Shown: in pieces, positions 6,197 through 15,067 of the stretch
Position numbering within the stretch: the first letter of the stretch is position 1
Layout: each line of letters starts with the position of its first letter
From: a virus
Length of the DNA stretch: 41,552 nt
Virus record (IMG/VR): IMGVR_UViG_3300005732_000009
Coordinates: 1 to 41,552 of that record
Reading direction: 5' to 3' (one strand)
Notes under the pieces: model-generated
Database searches by the model: none
What the model saw: the letters and a program-made list of their open reading frames with translations, nothing else
What the model was told of the DNA's origin: nothing
Translations under genes and position numbers: made by a program

Positions 6197-6625
6197 ATGC
6201 GAATCATCCTACTCACCATCCTTGCCCTCGCTGGCTGTGACGACGCTGGGAGCACGCCGTGCGACCCAGAGACCGAGGTTTGCTGCGACGCGCCTGAGCC
6301 GGAAGATATCGTTTGCCCGGAGGGCTCAGAGAAGATTGTTACAGAGGACGAGACGTCGCTCACGGTGACATGCCACAACGGCGTGCAGCCGGTTGGAGTC
6401 GGGCTTCAGGTCATCGGCGCAAACACCTACCACTTGAACTACATCGAGGCCGAGAATCGATACGAGCACGAGACGTTCTGCCGTGGGGATCTTGTTGTGC
6501 TGAGATTTCAGCAGTCGGAATCCCGTAGCAGCACTAGGTGCCACAACATCTGCCTTCTCGAAGAGGGGGAAACGTTCTACAACGCATCGTGTAATGAGGC
6601 GCCCCCCTGCCCACCTCAGCCGTAA
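6197..6625 (+). CDS. Cys-rich surface lipoprotein (candidate moron / lysogenic conversion gene)
   Basis: This 142-aa product begins at an ATG after GGAGG. Residues 1-14 are a lipoprotein signal (MRIILLTILALAGC) with lipobox LAGC; the +2/+3 residues are Asp-Asp. The mature chain is small and rich in cysteine (CDPETEVCCD, IVCPEG, TCHNG, FCRG, RCHNIC, SCNEAPPC), suggesting a disulfide-bonded extracytoplasmic domain. It is on the strand opposite the tail genes and its end overlaps the tail-hub gene by ten bases tail-to-tail. Phage lipoproteins in such positions often block receptors against superinfecting phage; that role is inferred. Confidence 0.75.
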   Translation: MRIILLTILALAGCDDAGSTPCDPETEVCCDAPEPEDIVCPEGSEKIVTEDETSLTVTCHNGVQPVGVGLQVIGANTYHLNYIEAENRYEHETFCRGDLVVLRFQQSESRSSTRCHNICLLEEGETFYNASCNEAPPCPPQP

Positions 6626-9600
6626 ATCTTCGCAGCGTCTCCAGCGCCCAGCGTCGCTGCGTCGTCAGCCGGGTGCTGGTAGCCCTTCTGAGCCTCAGTT
6701 GTTGCCGCTGCGGTGTAGTCGTCGCCACGCAGCGTGTCGCCGACCACAAGCGCTGGTGATGCCGCAGCGCTCAGGGTGATCTGGTTGCCGGTGATGTCGG
6801 TGACGGTGAGACCAGCAGTGCTGTTCGCGTAATTGCCTCGAGGGCAGGCCCGCACGCTGTCGCCCACATTCCAGAAACTGATGTCGGTCTGCGCTGAGTC
6901 GTCCACGGGACTGACGGCCTCGGTGTAGCCATTGGCCGCCACCACGTAGATGCTCGATGAGACGACCGACGTGACCTTGAGGCTCGGCGCCACGCCGCTC
7001 AGGGTCCTGTCGTGCCATGTGAGCTTTACTTGAGCGTCCTGCTTGTACGGACTGGGCTCGATGCTAATGACGCGCATCGCCTGATTCACGACGCCCATGG
7101 TGCCGTCGTAGTTGGCGACGTTCGTGGCGCTCACGAGCACCGTTGACCCGGCGTTGAGCAGCAGTGCATCTGCCCAACTGATGTTGCCAGTCACCTGCCG
7201 ACGGCTCTTGCCCAGGTTGCTGAATCGCTGAGCCGTGAAGGGCAGCACCGCACGCACCTGGTCCGTTGGCGACTGCGCGTCCACAGTCACGCCACGCAGG
7301 TCGATCTCTTCGATGCTGCTCGCGCCGTTCTCGCCGATGCTGTCCTGGTCGCGGACCGAGATCGAAAGCCGGTGCTCATCCTCGCTCGGGCTGTAGTTCA
7401 CGAGCACGGTGATGCGGTTGACTAGGCGCTCATCCTCGCTCGGAGTCGGGCGCCTTTCGGCAAGCCACAGCCCGTTTGTGATGGTCTTGATGCTATCCCC
7501 CGCGTACTCGGAGCCCAGTGACACCAGAGTGAGCTTGCGCCGGTAGATGCCGCCTGTGCTGGCCGTCTGCTCGACACGCAGCACCAGCGCCCCGCCGATG
7601 GCCTTCAGAATCGGTTCAATGACCTGCTCAATGGGCGATGAGTCGATGTCGTTCAGGCTGAAGCTCAGGTCGGTCGCTAGCCCGTCTGGGTACGGGAAGC
7701 GGTAAAACGAGTCCACGTCGATCTCGTCGGTCGTCAGGTTGGCGCCACGAGGGAACACGTCAGACGAGGAATTGAAGCCGAGCCCGTCACCGGACATGAG
7801 TATCTGAAGCAAGACAGTCGCCGGGTCGGCATGTGACCACGACACGTCTTGCTCGATGGTGCACCGGACCTGTCCAGGCCAGTCGCCGAACGACAGCGAT
7901 TGAGCACGCTCGTTTTCAGGCACCTCAAGTAGATGGCCCGGCGACCCTGGCGTGATGGTTGCGGCAGTCTGAACGGTGCTGATGCCCATCGCCCAGCGGC
8001 GCTCGGTTCCGTCGTGCTCAGTCCAGCGCAGACGAATGCGTGAGTCGGCTGCAATCACATCGTCAGCCACGTGTATGTAGCGCTCGCCCTTCTGGTAGTA
8101 AGCGTCGGCAACGCCGCGGATTGCGACGGCGTAGCTCTGGGGGCCTGTCAGACTGTCTAGATCCTCTTCGCCGCTCGATTGGATAGTGCGATTGATCCCT
8201 GAGGCCGCACCGCCTCCCTCAAGGTCACTAATCCGCGCTGTGTTCTCGGGGGCAAAAAGGCCAATGCCGTAGTAGAGCCGGTTGAAATTGCTCTCCCAAG
8301 CGGTGAGTCTGACGGTCTGCGTGGTGGCGTCGGTGTTCGGTCTGAAGACGAGGCTGGGACCATTGGGGTGATTGGGGTCGATGCTAACATCAGAAAAGCG
8401 GCCGTTGACGCCAACAACGTCGCCCGGCGACATGTCAGCGTTCATCTTAGCAAGCGCGTCATTGGGCCACCCAACCACCTCGGCAGTGCCTGGAGTGGTG
8501 AGTGGGGTCACATTGATCTGATCCCATGCTGGAGCGTTCTGAATAATCGCGTTGGCCGGGACCGCTACACCTGTTGCCGGGTCAAGGGTCATTGAGTCCG
8601 CCGGCGCCGCGCCCCTGGCAGTGCCGTTATACCCAGTTACCGCAAAGGGCGTGTTGGGTATCTCGTCAATAGTCACGGTGCCGCCTCGGGAGCCAGTGCC
8701 ACCCGTGGCGATGTCGAACGCGTCCTTATGAGCCCGCCACCGGCAGGACACCGCAGCGCCAGCCGCTGACGCAAACGTCACGTTTTCCTTCCACGCCTGG
8801 CCTGCTGCGTAGCCGACCTGGAGCATGAAGCGGTCGGCGCCCAGCCCGTCGAACGTGTGGTAGCCCTGCTGAAGCCCGGTGCGCAGCGTGGCGCCGCCAA
8901 TCTCCTGCTTGAGCGCATTGGTGTGCGGCATGATGTTGATGGCGATTTGCAGCCCGTCGTCACTGCCCTCTGGCGGGGCGATGATGCGGCCGCTGACGTA
9001 CTCGACCCATTCGTCGGGGTGAGTGCCGTTGTGCCGGGCGGCGGTCACGAGCACGCGAGCCTTTCGGCCCTGCCACGCGACGCATTGAGAGTAGACCCTC
9101 GGGGCGAGTCCAGTGATCGGATCAGCAAGGTGCCGGCGCTGCTCTGAGCCGAACCAGCCGCGGGAACTGATGACGGGCACGGTGAAGCGGAACGGCGCAA
9201 CGACGGACCGAGCGCTGTACTGGATGGCCTCCTGCCCAATCCACAGCACGCCACTGGCGGGCCAGTTGCTGATGTCCTCGTTGACGGTGACGAAGCTAGC
9301 GCTGTTCTGCTCAACCGTCTCGGCAAGAGTCGCGGTGTACTGAGCTGCTGAGTCGCGAGCGAGCAGTTGCAGCGCTTCATTGCTGCCGCCGCGCCCGGTG
9401 ATAGCGAGCGTGACTGCGACTTGGCCGGCCTCAGCCGTTGACTTGAGTGGATCAAGTGTCTGGGCCGCTGGCGACACGCCGATGATACCGCGCTTCGCCA
9501 CGTGGCTCCACGCGGTGCCGTAGTTGGGTAGCGTCGGCGGTTGGTCACTGGAGAAAAAGCAATCTTCGAGGCCGTCGATTTCGAGGATGAAGATTTGCCG

Positions 9601-9636
9601 CTGCTGGCGTCGGGCCAGTTCTGTGAAGACGCTCAT
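6616..9636 (-). CDS. Tail tip / central hub protein
   Basis: At 1006 aa this is the largest gene of the window and the last of the tail operon. It begins MSVFTELARRQQRQIFILEI. The C-terminal half contains stretches typical of tail hub proteins (SPIEQVIEPILKAIGGALVL; NAGSTVLVSATNVANYDGT; MRVISIEPSPYKQD). The N-terminal 600 residues are beta-rich and may carry the receptor-contacting part. In siphoviruses the gene after the distal-tail genes encodes the hub that plugs the tube and opens the cell envelope. No lysozyme or peptidase motif is visible. Assignment rests mainly on position and size. Confidence 0.7.
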   Translation of the reverse strand: MSVFTELARRQQRQIFILEIDGLEDCFFSSDQPPTLPNYGTAWSHVAKRGIIGVSPAAQTLDPLKSTAEAGQVAVTLAITGRGGSNEALQLLARDSAAQYTATLAETVEQNSASFVTVNEDISNWPASGVLWIGQEAIQYSARSVVAPFRFTVPVISSRGWFGSEQRRHLADPITGLAPRVYSQCVAWQGRKARVLVTAARHNGTHPDEWVEYVSGRIIAPPEGSDDGLQIAINIMPHTNALKQEIGGATLRTGLQQGYHTFDGLGADRFMLQVGYAAGQAWKENVTFASAAGAAVSCRWRAHKDAFDIATGGTGSRGGTVTIDEIPNTPFAVTGYNGTARGAAPADSMTLDPATGVAVPANAIIQNAPAWDQINVTPLTTPGTAEVVGWPNDALAKMNADMSPGDVVGVNGRFSDVSIDPNHPNGPSLVFRPNTDATTQTVRLTAWESNFNRLYYGIGLFAPENTARISDLEGGGAASGINRTIQSSGEEDLDSLTGPQSYAVAIRGVADAYYQKGERYIHVADDVIAADSRIRLRWTEHDGTERRWAMGISTVQTAATITPGSPGHLLEVPENERAQSLSFGDWPGQVRCTIEQDVSWSHADPATVLLQILMSGDGLGFNSSSDVFPRGANLTTDEIDVDSFYRFPYPDGLATDLSFSLNDIDSSPIEQVIEPILKAIGGALVLRVEQTASTGGIYRRKLTLVSLGSEYAGDSIKTITNGLWLAERRPTPSEDERLVNRITVLVNYSPSEDEHRLSISVRDQDSIGENGASSIEEIDLRGVTVDAQSPTDQVRAVLPFTAQRFSNLGKSRRQVTGNISWADALLLNAGSTVLVSATNVANYDGTMGVVNQAMRVISIEPSPYKQDAQVKLTWHDRTLSGVAPSLKVTSVVSSSIYVVAANGYTEAVSPVDDSAQTDISFWNVGDSVRACPRGNYANSTAGLTVTDITGNQITLSAAASPALVVGDTLRGDDYTAAATTEAQKGYQHPADDAATLGAGDAAKIYG

Positions 9637-10250
9637 AGTTCAGGCCTGTACGCCTCAAGGGCGAAGTGGGAATAGACGCGGACGCCGGCAACCGTCTCGA
9701 CGCGAAGCACAACATCGAGGCCCTGGTAGTTGCTGACGTCGATAAGGCGCGGGGTTGCCCCGCCGGCGACGGTCTCCCACCCTGTGCTCGCCAGGAGGTC
9801 TCGACCTTCGGTGATGCCCCACATCTTCTCACCGCCGCCAATCCGGCCGCCATACCATCCGGTAGGGAGCCGGCCGTTGGCGTTGGTCCACTCGAACGGG
9901 CCGTCAATGACCACGCCGGCTGGGGTCTCCACATGCAGCTTTAGGATCTGTCCGGTCGGTGCCGTGTTGACGGCCGAGATGTTGGCGCCCCACCACACAT
10001 ACTTGGCCAGTGGCGAGACCACAAAGCGCATGCGCGGCTCATTGACCATCGCGCCGACGGGCGGCTCGTCATAGAGCGCGGCCGCCTCCCATTCGCATTG
10101 TTGGGAGATGTAGCGCAGGCCACGGAAGCCGCCCAGATAGCTCTGATTGTTGCCGTATGCGCTCGTCACGCGGCCATAAAGCGGGCGTGCCACGTAGGTC
10201 GCTCGCGGGTCGGGTGACGGTTCCAGTCGGCTCGGGATGATGCCAGCCAT
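9633..10250 (-). CDS. Distal tail structural protein (hypothetical)
   Basis: This 205-aa product starts MAGIIPSRLEPSPDPRATYV and is beta-rich (ILKLHVETPAGVVIDGPF; DVVLRVETVAGVRVYSHF), with many Trp, Tyr and Gly and no membrane segment. Such a jelly-roll-like composition is common in tail tip and carbohydrate-binding proteins. Its ATG lies directly against the stop of the preceding gene and it overlaps the hub gene by four bases, so it is part of the tail operon. Specific function not recognised. Confidence 0.6.
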   Translation of the reverse strand: MAGIIPSRLEPSPDPRATYVARPLYGRVTSAYGNNQSYLGGFRGLRYISQQCEWEAAALYDEPPVGAMVNEPRMRFVVSPLAKYVWWGANISAVNTAPTGQILKLHVETPAGVVIDGPFEWTNANGRLPTGWYGGRIGGGEKMWGITEGRDLLASTGWETVAGGATPRLIDVSNYQGLDVVLRVETVAGVRVYSHFALEAYRPEL

Positions 10251-11303
10251 CTATTTGCCCCACAGTGAGAATGAGAGCAGGCCATCTGCCGGGTACACCG
10301 TCAGTTGAACCCACCCGAAGTAGCCGCCGGGAGCAGGGATGATGTCGCCAGCCAGTAGGGAGATGGTGCCCTCTTTCCACTCGCTGCCGCCGCCTGCCGA
10401 GATGTCGACGCCGGTGAACCCTCGCGCATCGACGCCGGCGAGCCACTGCTGATATGCGTCCTCGTTCGTCTGAGGGCCGTGGCCGATGAAGTGAGTGCGA
10501 GTCGCGCCGCCCTGGAGGCCCTTGATGCGGTAGTTGAGCGTGTGGAGTGAGGCACCCATGTCGAACACGGGCACGAGCACGCGGAACGGGCGCAGCCGGG
10601 AGCCAGCGCCGGTCACGTCGCCCCAGCTTGAGTAGACGCGCACACGCCCGTCGACTGCCGCGGTGCCGTCGGTCAGCGTCTCAAACGTCTCGGCGCTCAG
10701 CGGCTTGTCAGCGGCCAGTTCATCGGTGTCGAGGGGCCACGCGCCATCAACGGCCGTTGAGACCGCCAGCGCGTCGTCTGCGCCAGGATACGTGCCGCCC
10801 GGGCGCAACTCCTTGTACTCCAGCGCGACGGCCTGGATGTCAACGTCGCCGTTGCTCTCGACCAGAATCGTTTCGTAGTCGTTCACGCCGAAGCTGCCTG
10901 CCATGCTGAGCGACGTCGCGCCAGCCTGCCACGCCGCTGCCGCAGGCACTGCCACGGTCGACGTGTTGCCACTGGTGGTTGCGGTGAAGCGAATCTGGCC
11001 GCCAGTCGCTGGCGAGTGGCCGTAGACGCGACACTCGATGCCCAGATGTTGGTCGGTCAGCTTGGGAACCGTGACTTCGTAGCGCGAGGTGAAGGCGCCG
11101 GTGTTGAACACAAAGCCGCCGTTCCACTGCTGTTCGTGGACCGGTTGAGCGTGAACCATCGCAAGGTTGAGGTTGTAGAGGCTGGCGAAGTCGTACCAGT
11201 GGCCGCCCACGCTCGCCGAACCGGCCAGGACAGGCGCGCCGGGTACCAGCGCCAGAGTGTCGGGCAGGACCACGCTACCAGGGGTCGGGATGCGCCTGCT
11301 CAT
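10251..11303 (-). CDS. Distal tail protein, possible receptor-binding or adhesin component
   Basis: This 350-aa beta-rich product has two sandwich-like parts: about residues 25-165 (HWYDFASLYNLNLAMVH ... IRFTATTSGNTSTVAV ... YETILVESNGDVDIQAVALE) and about 215-350 (VFDMGASLHTLNYRIKGL ... GWVQLTVYPADGLLSFSLW). The repeated design is typical of tail adhesion domains. It lies between two other unassigned tail genes downstream of the tape measure. I infer a role in the tail tip or in host recognition; no enzyme motif is seen. Confidence 0.55.
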   Translation of the reverse strand: MSRRIPTPGSVVLPDTLALVPGAPVLAGSASVGGHWYDFASLYNLNLAMVHAQPVHEQQWNGGFVFNTGAFTSRYEVTVPKLTDQHLGIECRVYGHSPATGGQIRFTATTSGNTSTVAVPAAAAWQAGATSLSMAGSFGVNDYETILVESNGDVDIQAVALEYKELRPGGTYPGADDALAVSTAVDGAWPLDTDELAADKPLSAETFETLTDGTAAVDGRVRVYSSWGDVTGAGSRLRPFRVLVPVFDMGASLHTLNYRIKGLQGGATRTHFIGHGPQTNEDAYQQWLAGVDARGFTGVDISAGGGSEWKEGTISLLAGDIIPAPGGYFGWVQLTVYPADGLLSFSLWGK

Positions 11304-12532
11304 GATTCTGCCGCTTCGATGATGGTGGTCATGGGGATGCGTCGCTCAAGGCGTCCGGGCCACTTGAGCATCTGCTTGGACTTGTCGGCCTTGCCTCGGC
11401 GCCCGCGTATTCGCCCGCGGCGCCCGTCGAGTTCGGCTGTGCCCAGCAGGTCATACTCAGGCACCGTGCCCGATGCGTCGGTCCGTACGTCTGCCGTGTA
11501 ACGAGCGCGCCGGGAGTCGCCCCAGACTTGGTACAGCGCCAGCCGGGCGCCCTTCTGAACGCGTGGCATGAACTCGCGCAGGAAGTGGTTGCTGAGGTCG
11601 CGCTCATCCTTGGGGCCGTCGAGCATCCAGGGGACTGACCACGCTCGCCACGTCATCACCTGAGTGCTTGCGAGTTCGCCGCTGGTCAGACGAATTGTGT
11701 TGGTCTCTTCGTCAAACATTGCGGTCGGATAGCCGCGCAGCGGCCGAGTGGCGCCCATCCAGCCGGCGCAAGGCAGATTGGCTGTGAGTGTGCGAACGGT
11801 GCCTGTGTGGCCGACGCTGGCCACATCAGTCTCGGTACCGTCGAAGCCAAGCCAGCGTTGGAAGTCTGAGTTCGCGAAGACGTCAGCGTGAAAGTTCGTG
11901 GCAGGCGAGTCCCAGGAAAAGAAGAAGAAACCGTCATCATTGATGCCGCAGCGATACCGGCGGCTGGCGTTATCCAGCAGGTTGTTTAGGCTGTACTGGA
12001 GGTTTGACAGCCGGTCGCCCGAGTCGGCGTCTGTGATGCTGTCGCGGAACATGATCACAACGTCTTGGGCTTGGTAGCCGATGGTTGGGACCGTGAACGC
12101 GCCGCCGCCGTCATCAAGCTCCAGTCCTGCGTTTGTCACAACACCACGCACCCAGTTGGTCTGGGCTTTGAGCTGATGGATGCCGCCACCGATAGGGGTG
12201 CTCGACGCAGACGCGGTGAACCCGTAAGCCTCCTCGCCCGAGCCGGCTGTGAGGGTAAAGGCCGCCGTGTCGTTCTCGATGGTCACCAGATCATCGGTGT
12301 CGATGTAGATGTTCCACTGAGCGCCGCCGGTCGTCGTCAGTTCCTTCGGAAGAGACGTCGGAACCTCAGAGCCGCGACCGCACGCGAAGCTGATACCGTC
12401 TTCCCAGAAACTCTGGTCGGTGGGCAGCGTCAGCACTGTGCCGCCACCGAAGTCCATCACGGTGCCAGTCCAGCCTGACGCGTCAACTTCAGAGAGCCAA
12501 GCGAAGGGCGGCGAGACGTCATTTGCTGGCAT
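11300..12532 (-). CDS. Distal tail / tail tip structural protein
   Basis: This 410-aa product starts at an ATG with GGAGG four bases upstream and is the first gene after the tape measure, the usual place of the distal tail (Dit-like) protein. It is beta-rich and shows a long middle section (DVVIMFRDSITDADSGD; NLQYSLNNLLDNASRRYRC) and a very basic C-terminal region (DGRRGRIRGRRGKADKSKQ) that is unusual for this class. Family assignment rests on gene order. Confidence 0.55.
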   Translation of the reverse strand: MPANDVSPPFAWLSEVDASGWTGTVMDFGGGTVLTLPTDQSFWEDGISFACGRGSEVPTSLPKELTTTGGAQWNIYIDTDDLVTIENDTAAFTLTAGSGEEAYGFTASASSTPIGGGIHQLKAQTNWVRGVVTNAGLELDDGGGAFTVPTIGYQAQDVVIMFRDSITDADSGDRLSNLQYSLNNLLDNASRRYRCGINDDGFFFFSWDSPATNFHADVFANSDFQRWLGFDGTETDVASVGHTGTVRTLTANLPCAGWMGATRPLRGYPTAMFDEETNTIRLTSGELASTQVMTWRAWSVPWMLDGPKDERDLSNHFLREFMPRVQKGARLALYQVWGDSRRARYTADVRTDASGTVPEYDLLGTAELDGRRGRIRGRRGKADKSKQMLKWPGRLERRIPMTTIIEAAES

Positions 12533-12540
12533 AATGCCTC

Positions 12541-14082
12541 CTATGCAGCGCCGCGAAGGCTGTTGAGTTCACCGCCGATTTGGGCAGTCTCAAGGCGCGT
12601 GAGCGGGCGAGAGCCGATGGCCAGGTTGAGGTTGATGACGGTCTCCCGCGCTTCGACCTCGGAGCGGTCCGGCCCCGTCCTCGCGGCCCCAGTGAATGGC
12701 GCTTGGTCTTCTTCGCTCGACTCAGTAGTAGTCGGCCCGTTCAAGCCACCGGTTGCAGCAGCCACGCCGCCAGCCAGGGCAGCAGCGACACCGAACGCAG
12801 CAGCTGCCGCGTAGTGAGACGACGCTTGCGCTGGGTTAATGAACGTCATTGCGGCGCCCTTGGCCGCCTCCATCGCAGCGCTGATGACGGCCATTTTGAG
12901 TTGGGCCTCGGCAAAGTCGTTGAGTTGGTCAGCGAAGCTCTCGCCGTAGACGATGGCGTCGTAGGCCGACGACAGCGCCGCCTGGCCGCTTGCCTCAAGT
13001 GACGCCGTGAGCCTGGTGACCGCATCATCGAATGGCTTGGTCGACGCAGTGGCCTTGTCCATGTCGGCGGCGAGGTTGAGAAACGCTCCACCGATTTCCT
13101 GATCCAGCGCATCGGCGAGGTCTGCGATGGCAGGTTTGAACGAGTCGGACCACGCGGTGAGCGGCTCCCAGTCACGTAAAGCAACCTCGAAACGGTCCGG
13201 CAGTCGCTCCCACTGATAGGCAATCTCGTCCGTCGCCTCGGCGAAGATATTGACCGTCTCTCGGGCGCTTTTGCGCGAGATTGAAGCGGTCTTCTTTGCG
13301 GACGCCTTAGCTGCCGCTTCGGTGCGTGCTTGGGACGCCTTCAGGTCCGCGTCGCTGATGAATGGGCCTTGCCAGTCCTCGCCTTGGGACAGCATTGAAA
13401 TGCGGGCCAGCGTGTCCTTCGCCTCGCGCTCCATCAGGTCCAGTTGGGCCACGTACTGCGCTCGAAAGGCCCGCCCAGTAGCTTGCCCGATTGCATCGTT
13501 TTTCGTGAGCGCCCAGCGCGTCACATCATCAGCGTCGGCTTGCCGGATCTTGGTCGCGATTCGCGCGGCCTCAGCTTGCTGAAGCATCAGCAGGTTTTGG
13601 GCTTTTCCGATTTCGACGGCGCGGCGAAGGCTCATTTCCTGGCCAGCGGCGTACGCCTCAAACATCAACGACGTTGCGGCTTTGGCCTCATCAGCCGCAT
13701 CAGCCATGTCAGAGAGGCCTGCGCGGGCGTCGCTGAGTGCAGACTGGCCCTGGTCCAGAGCGTCGTACATAGCAACGGCGGCCATCGTGAGACCGCCAAC
13801 GACAGTGGTTACGACAGTCGCGACGGTGCCAGCCTGCCCAAGGATTGACTGGAGCCGGTCGGTGGCCTTGAACGAACGACCGAGAGACTTCTCAAGCCTC
13901 TTGTCGAGCTTCTCGCTGAGGTCGCCGACGGACTGCGTGAGCCCGCCGGTGCCGCCCTTGGCCTTGTTCGCCTGCGCGCCGAAATTGACCATTTCGACGC
14001 CGGCCTTTTTCATGGCCAGTTGGGCCTTTTCGAGGTCGTCGTATTGGACCTCGATGATGGCTTTCTGAATGACTGTGGCCAT
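12541..14082 (-). CDS. Tape measure protein
   Basis: This 513-aa, Ala-rich, mostly helical protein starts MATVIQKAIIEVQYDDLEKA, the typical beginning of tape measure proteins. It has a hydrophobic stretch at about residues 84-108 (VATVVTTVVGGLTMAAVAMY) and another at about 400-440 (SSHYAAAAAFGVAAALAGGV), as usual for proteins that enter the host membrane during DNA ejection. At roughly 0.15 nm per residue the length predicts a short tail of about 75-80 nm. It follows directly on the tail assembly chaperone frames, the canonical order, and its ATG overlaps their stop (TAATG). Confidence 0.88.
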   Translation of the reverse strand: MATVIQKAIIEVQYDDLEKAQLAMKKAGVEMVNFGAQANKAKGGTGGLTQSVGDLSEKLDKRLEKSLGRSFKATDRLQSILGQAGTVATVVTTVVGGLTMAAVAMYDALDQGQSALSDARAGLSDMADAADEAKAATSLMFEAYAAGQEMSLRRAVEIGKAQNLLMLQQAEAARIATKIRQADADDVTRWALTKNDAIGQATGRAFRAQYVAQLDLMEREAKDTLARISMLSQGEDWQGPFISDADLKASQARTEAAAKASAKKTASISRKSARETVNIFAEATDEIAYQWERLPDRFEVALRDWEPLTAWSDSFKPAIADLADALDQEIGGAFLNLAADMDKATASTKPFDDAVTRLTASLEASGQAALSSAYDAIVYGESFADQLNDFAEAQLKMAVISAAMEAAKGAAMTFINPAQASSHYAAAAAFGVAAALAGGVAAATGGLNGPTTTESSEEDQAPFTGAARTGPDRSEVEARETVINLNLAIGSRPLTRLETAQIGGELNSLRGAA

Positions 14083-14381
14083 TACCGCCCCCTCTTGGTC
14101 TTGTCCTCGCGGGCCTTGTCCTCAGCACGCTTGAGCCGAATCGCCAACCGCTCAGCGTCGACGGTTTCGAGCCCATCGAGCAGCGCCGCGGTTGGCTGCT
14201 CCACAAGGTCTGGCAGCCGCAGGCCGTCAATCTGTAGACGCCGGTGAATCTGGAGCACCGACGGCGTGACACCAGACTCAATCTGCGCGATGGGGCAGGA
14301 GTAGAATCGAGCGTCAACCAGCGACTCACCAACGCCAGTCCAGACAGCGAAGCCCGGGACATAGCGGCCGGTGGCGTCCAC
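14082..14381 (-). CDS. Tail assembly chaperone, T extension (expressed by -1 frameshift)
   Basis: This frame gives 99 aa from a GTG at 14381, but the start has no good ribosome site, and the frame is open upstream through the end of the previous gene. A -1 slip at 14408-14414 would fuse 220 residues of the preceding gene to 108 residues of this frame, giving 328 aa. That is the G-GT arrangement of lambda-like phages, in which the T part binds tail tube protein and G binds the tape measure. The C-terminus is a charged helix (LKRAEDKAREDKTKRGR). Confidence 0.75.
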   Translation of the reverse strand: MDATGRYVPGFAVWTGVGESLVDARFYSCPIAQIESGVTPSVLQIHRRLQIDGLRLPDLVEQPTAALLDGLETVDAERLAIRLKRAEDKAREDKTKRGR

Positions 14382-14392
14382 CTTCGACCTGC

Positions 14393-15067
14393 TCAGGCCG
14401 GCTGCGAAGGGCCCGCCGCAGCTGCCGCGCTGGCGCCTTCGCTCGGGTCCGCACTCGTCACATCGCCATGCTCGCCCGCCGACTCGGGCTGCCTCAGCAA
14501 GCCATAGGCTGAGTCGGATAGCCCTTTTGGGCGATCACCCATTCCGCTGAGTTGCTGCGCCCGAAAACCCACCTCCTGGCCAATCTCGCGAGCGAGCGGT
14601 GCAGGGATGGCTGCGAGCAGCTCGGCAAGGGTGAACTCGCGGTGAGGGTGCTCGATGCGTACGCAACTCGCGTGAGCCAGCGCAACGAGGCGCCTCGCCT
14701 CCCAAGCCTCGTACTCTTCGAGTTCGGCCGCCTCTTCGTCCGTCAACGCGTCGACCCACTTGGCGAACGTCTGCGCGCCCTCGGTAGTGTCGAGGTTGAC
14801 ACCGGTGACCTCCACTCGCTTGCGGCGAGCGACGACCGCCCCGAAGTGCGGGCGCCTCCCGGCCTTGCGCTCAGCCGCGTCGGTCTCCTTGGCGCTGAGT
14901 GCGCGGAGCACGGCGAAGGTTGCGCCCTCGGGCAGGGTCAAGACTCCGGCGTCACCCGTCGCCATGTAGAGCTTGAGCGTCGCTTTGCTGTTGGCCTGAA
15001 TGATTGCGGGGTCGGACCACAGGGGCAGCCGGACCGGAGCGTCAGAGGCGTCGAGGATAGGAATCAT
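14393..15067 (-). CDS. Tail assembly chaperone (G-like)
   Basis: This 224-aa product starts MIPILDASDAPVRLPLWSDP at an ATG overlapping the tail tube stop (TGATG). An acidic helical centre is visible (ALTDEEAAELEEYEAWEARR), and the tail is Ala/Ser/Pro-rich (ASAAAAAGPSQPA), a flexible linker typical for the frameshift point of G proteins. It lies between tail tube and tape measure. The slippery site lies six codons before its stop. It acts in the cytoplasm during tail assembly and is not expected in virions. Confidence 0.8.
   Translation of the reverse strand: MIPILDASDAPVRLPLWSDPAIIQANSKATLKLYMATGDAGVLTLPEGATFAVLRALSAKETDAAERKAGRRPHFGAVVARRKRVEVTGVNLDTTEGAQTFAKWVDALTDEEAAELEEYEAWEARRLVALAHASCVRIEHPHREFTLAELLAAIPAPLAREIGQEVGFRAQQLSGMGDRPKGLSDSAYGLLRQPESAGEHGDVTSADPSEGASAAAAAGPSQPA
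14408..14414 (-). other. Programmed -1 frameshift slippery site GGGCCCT
   Basis: Read in the zero frame of the G-like gene, the bases are G GGC CCT, an exact X XXY YYZ heptamer. Both tRNAs can re-pair after a -1 slip (GGG CCC). The stop of the zero frame is five codons downstream, the -1 frame is open from here to 14082, and CCTGAGCAGG just downstream can form a small hairpin. Position between tail tube and tape measure is exactly where dsDNA phages use -1 frameshifting. Confidence 0.8.
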
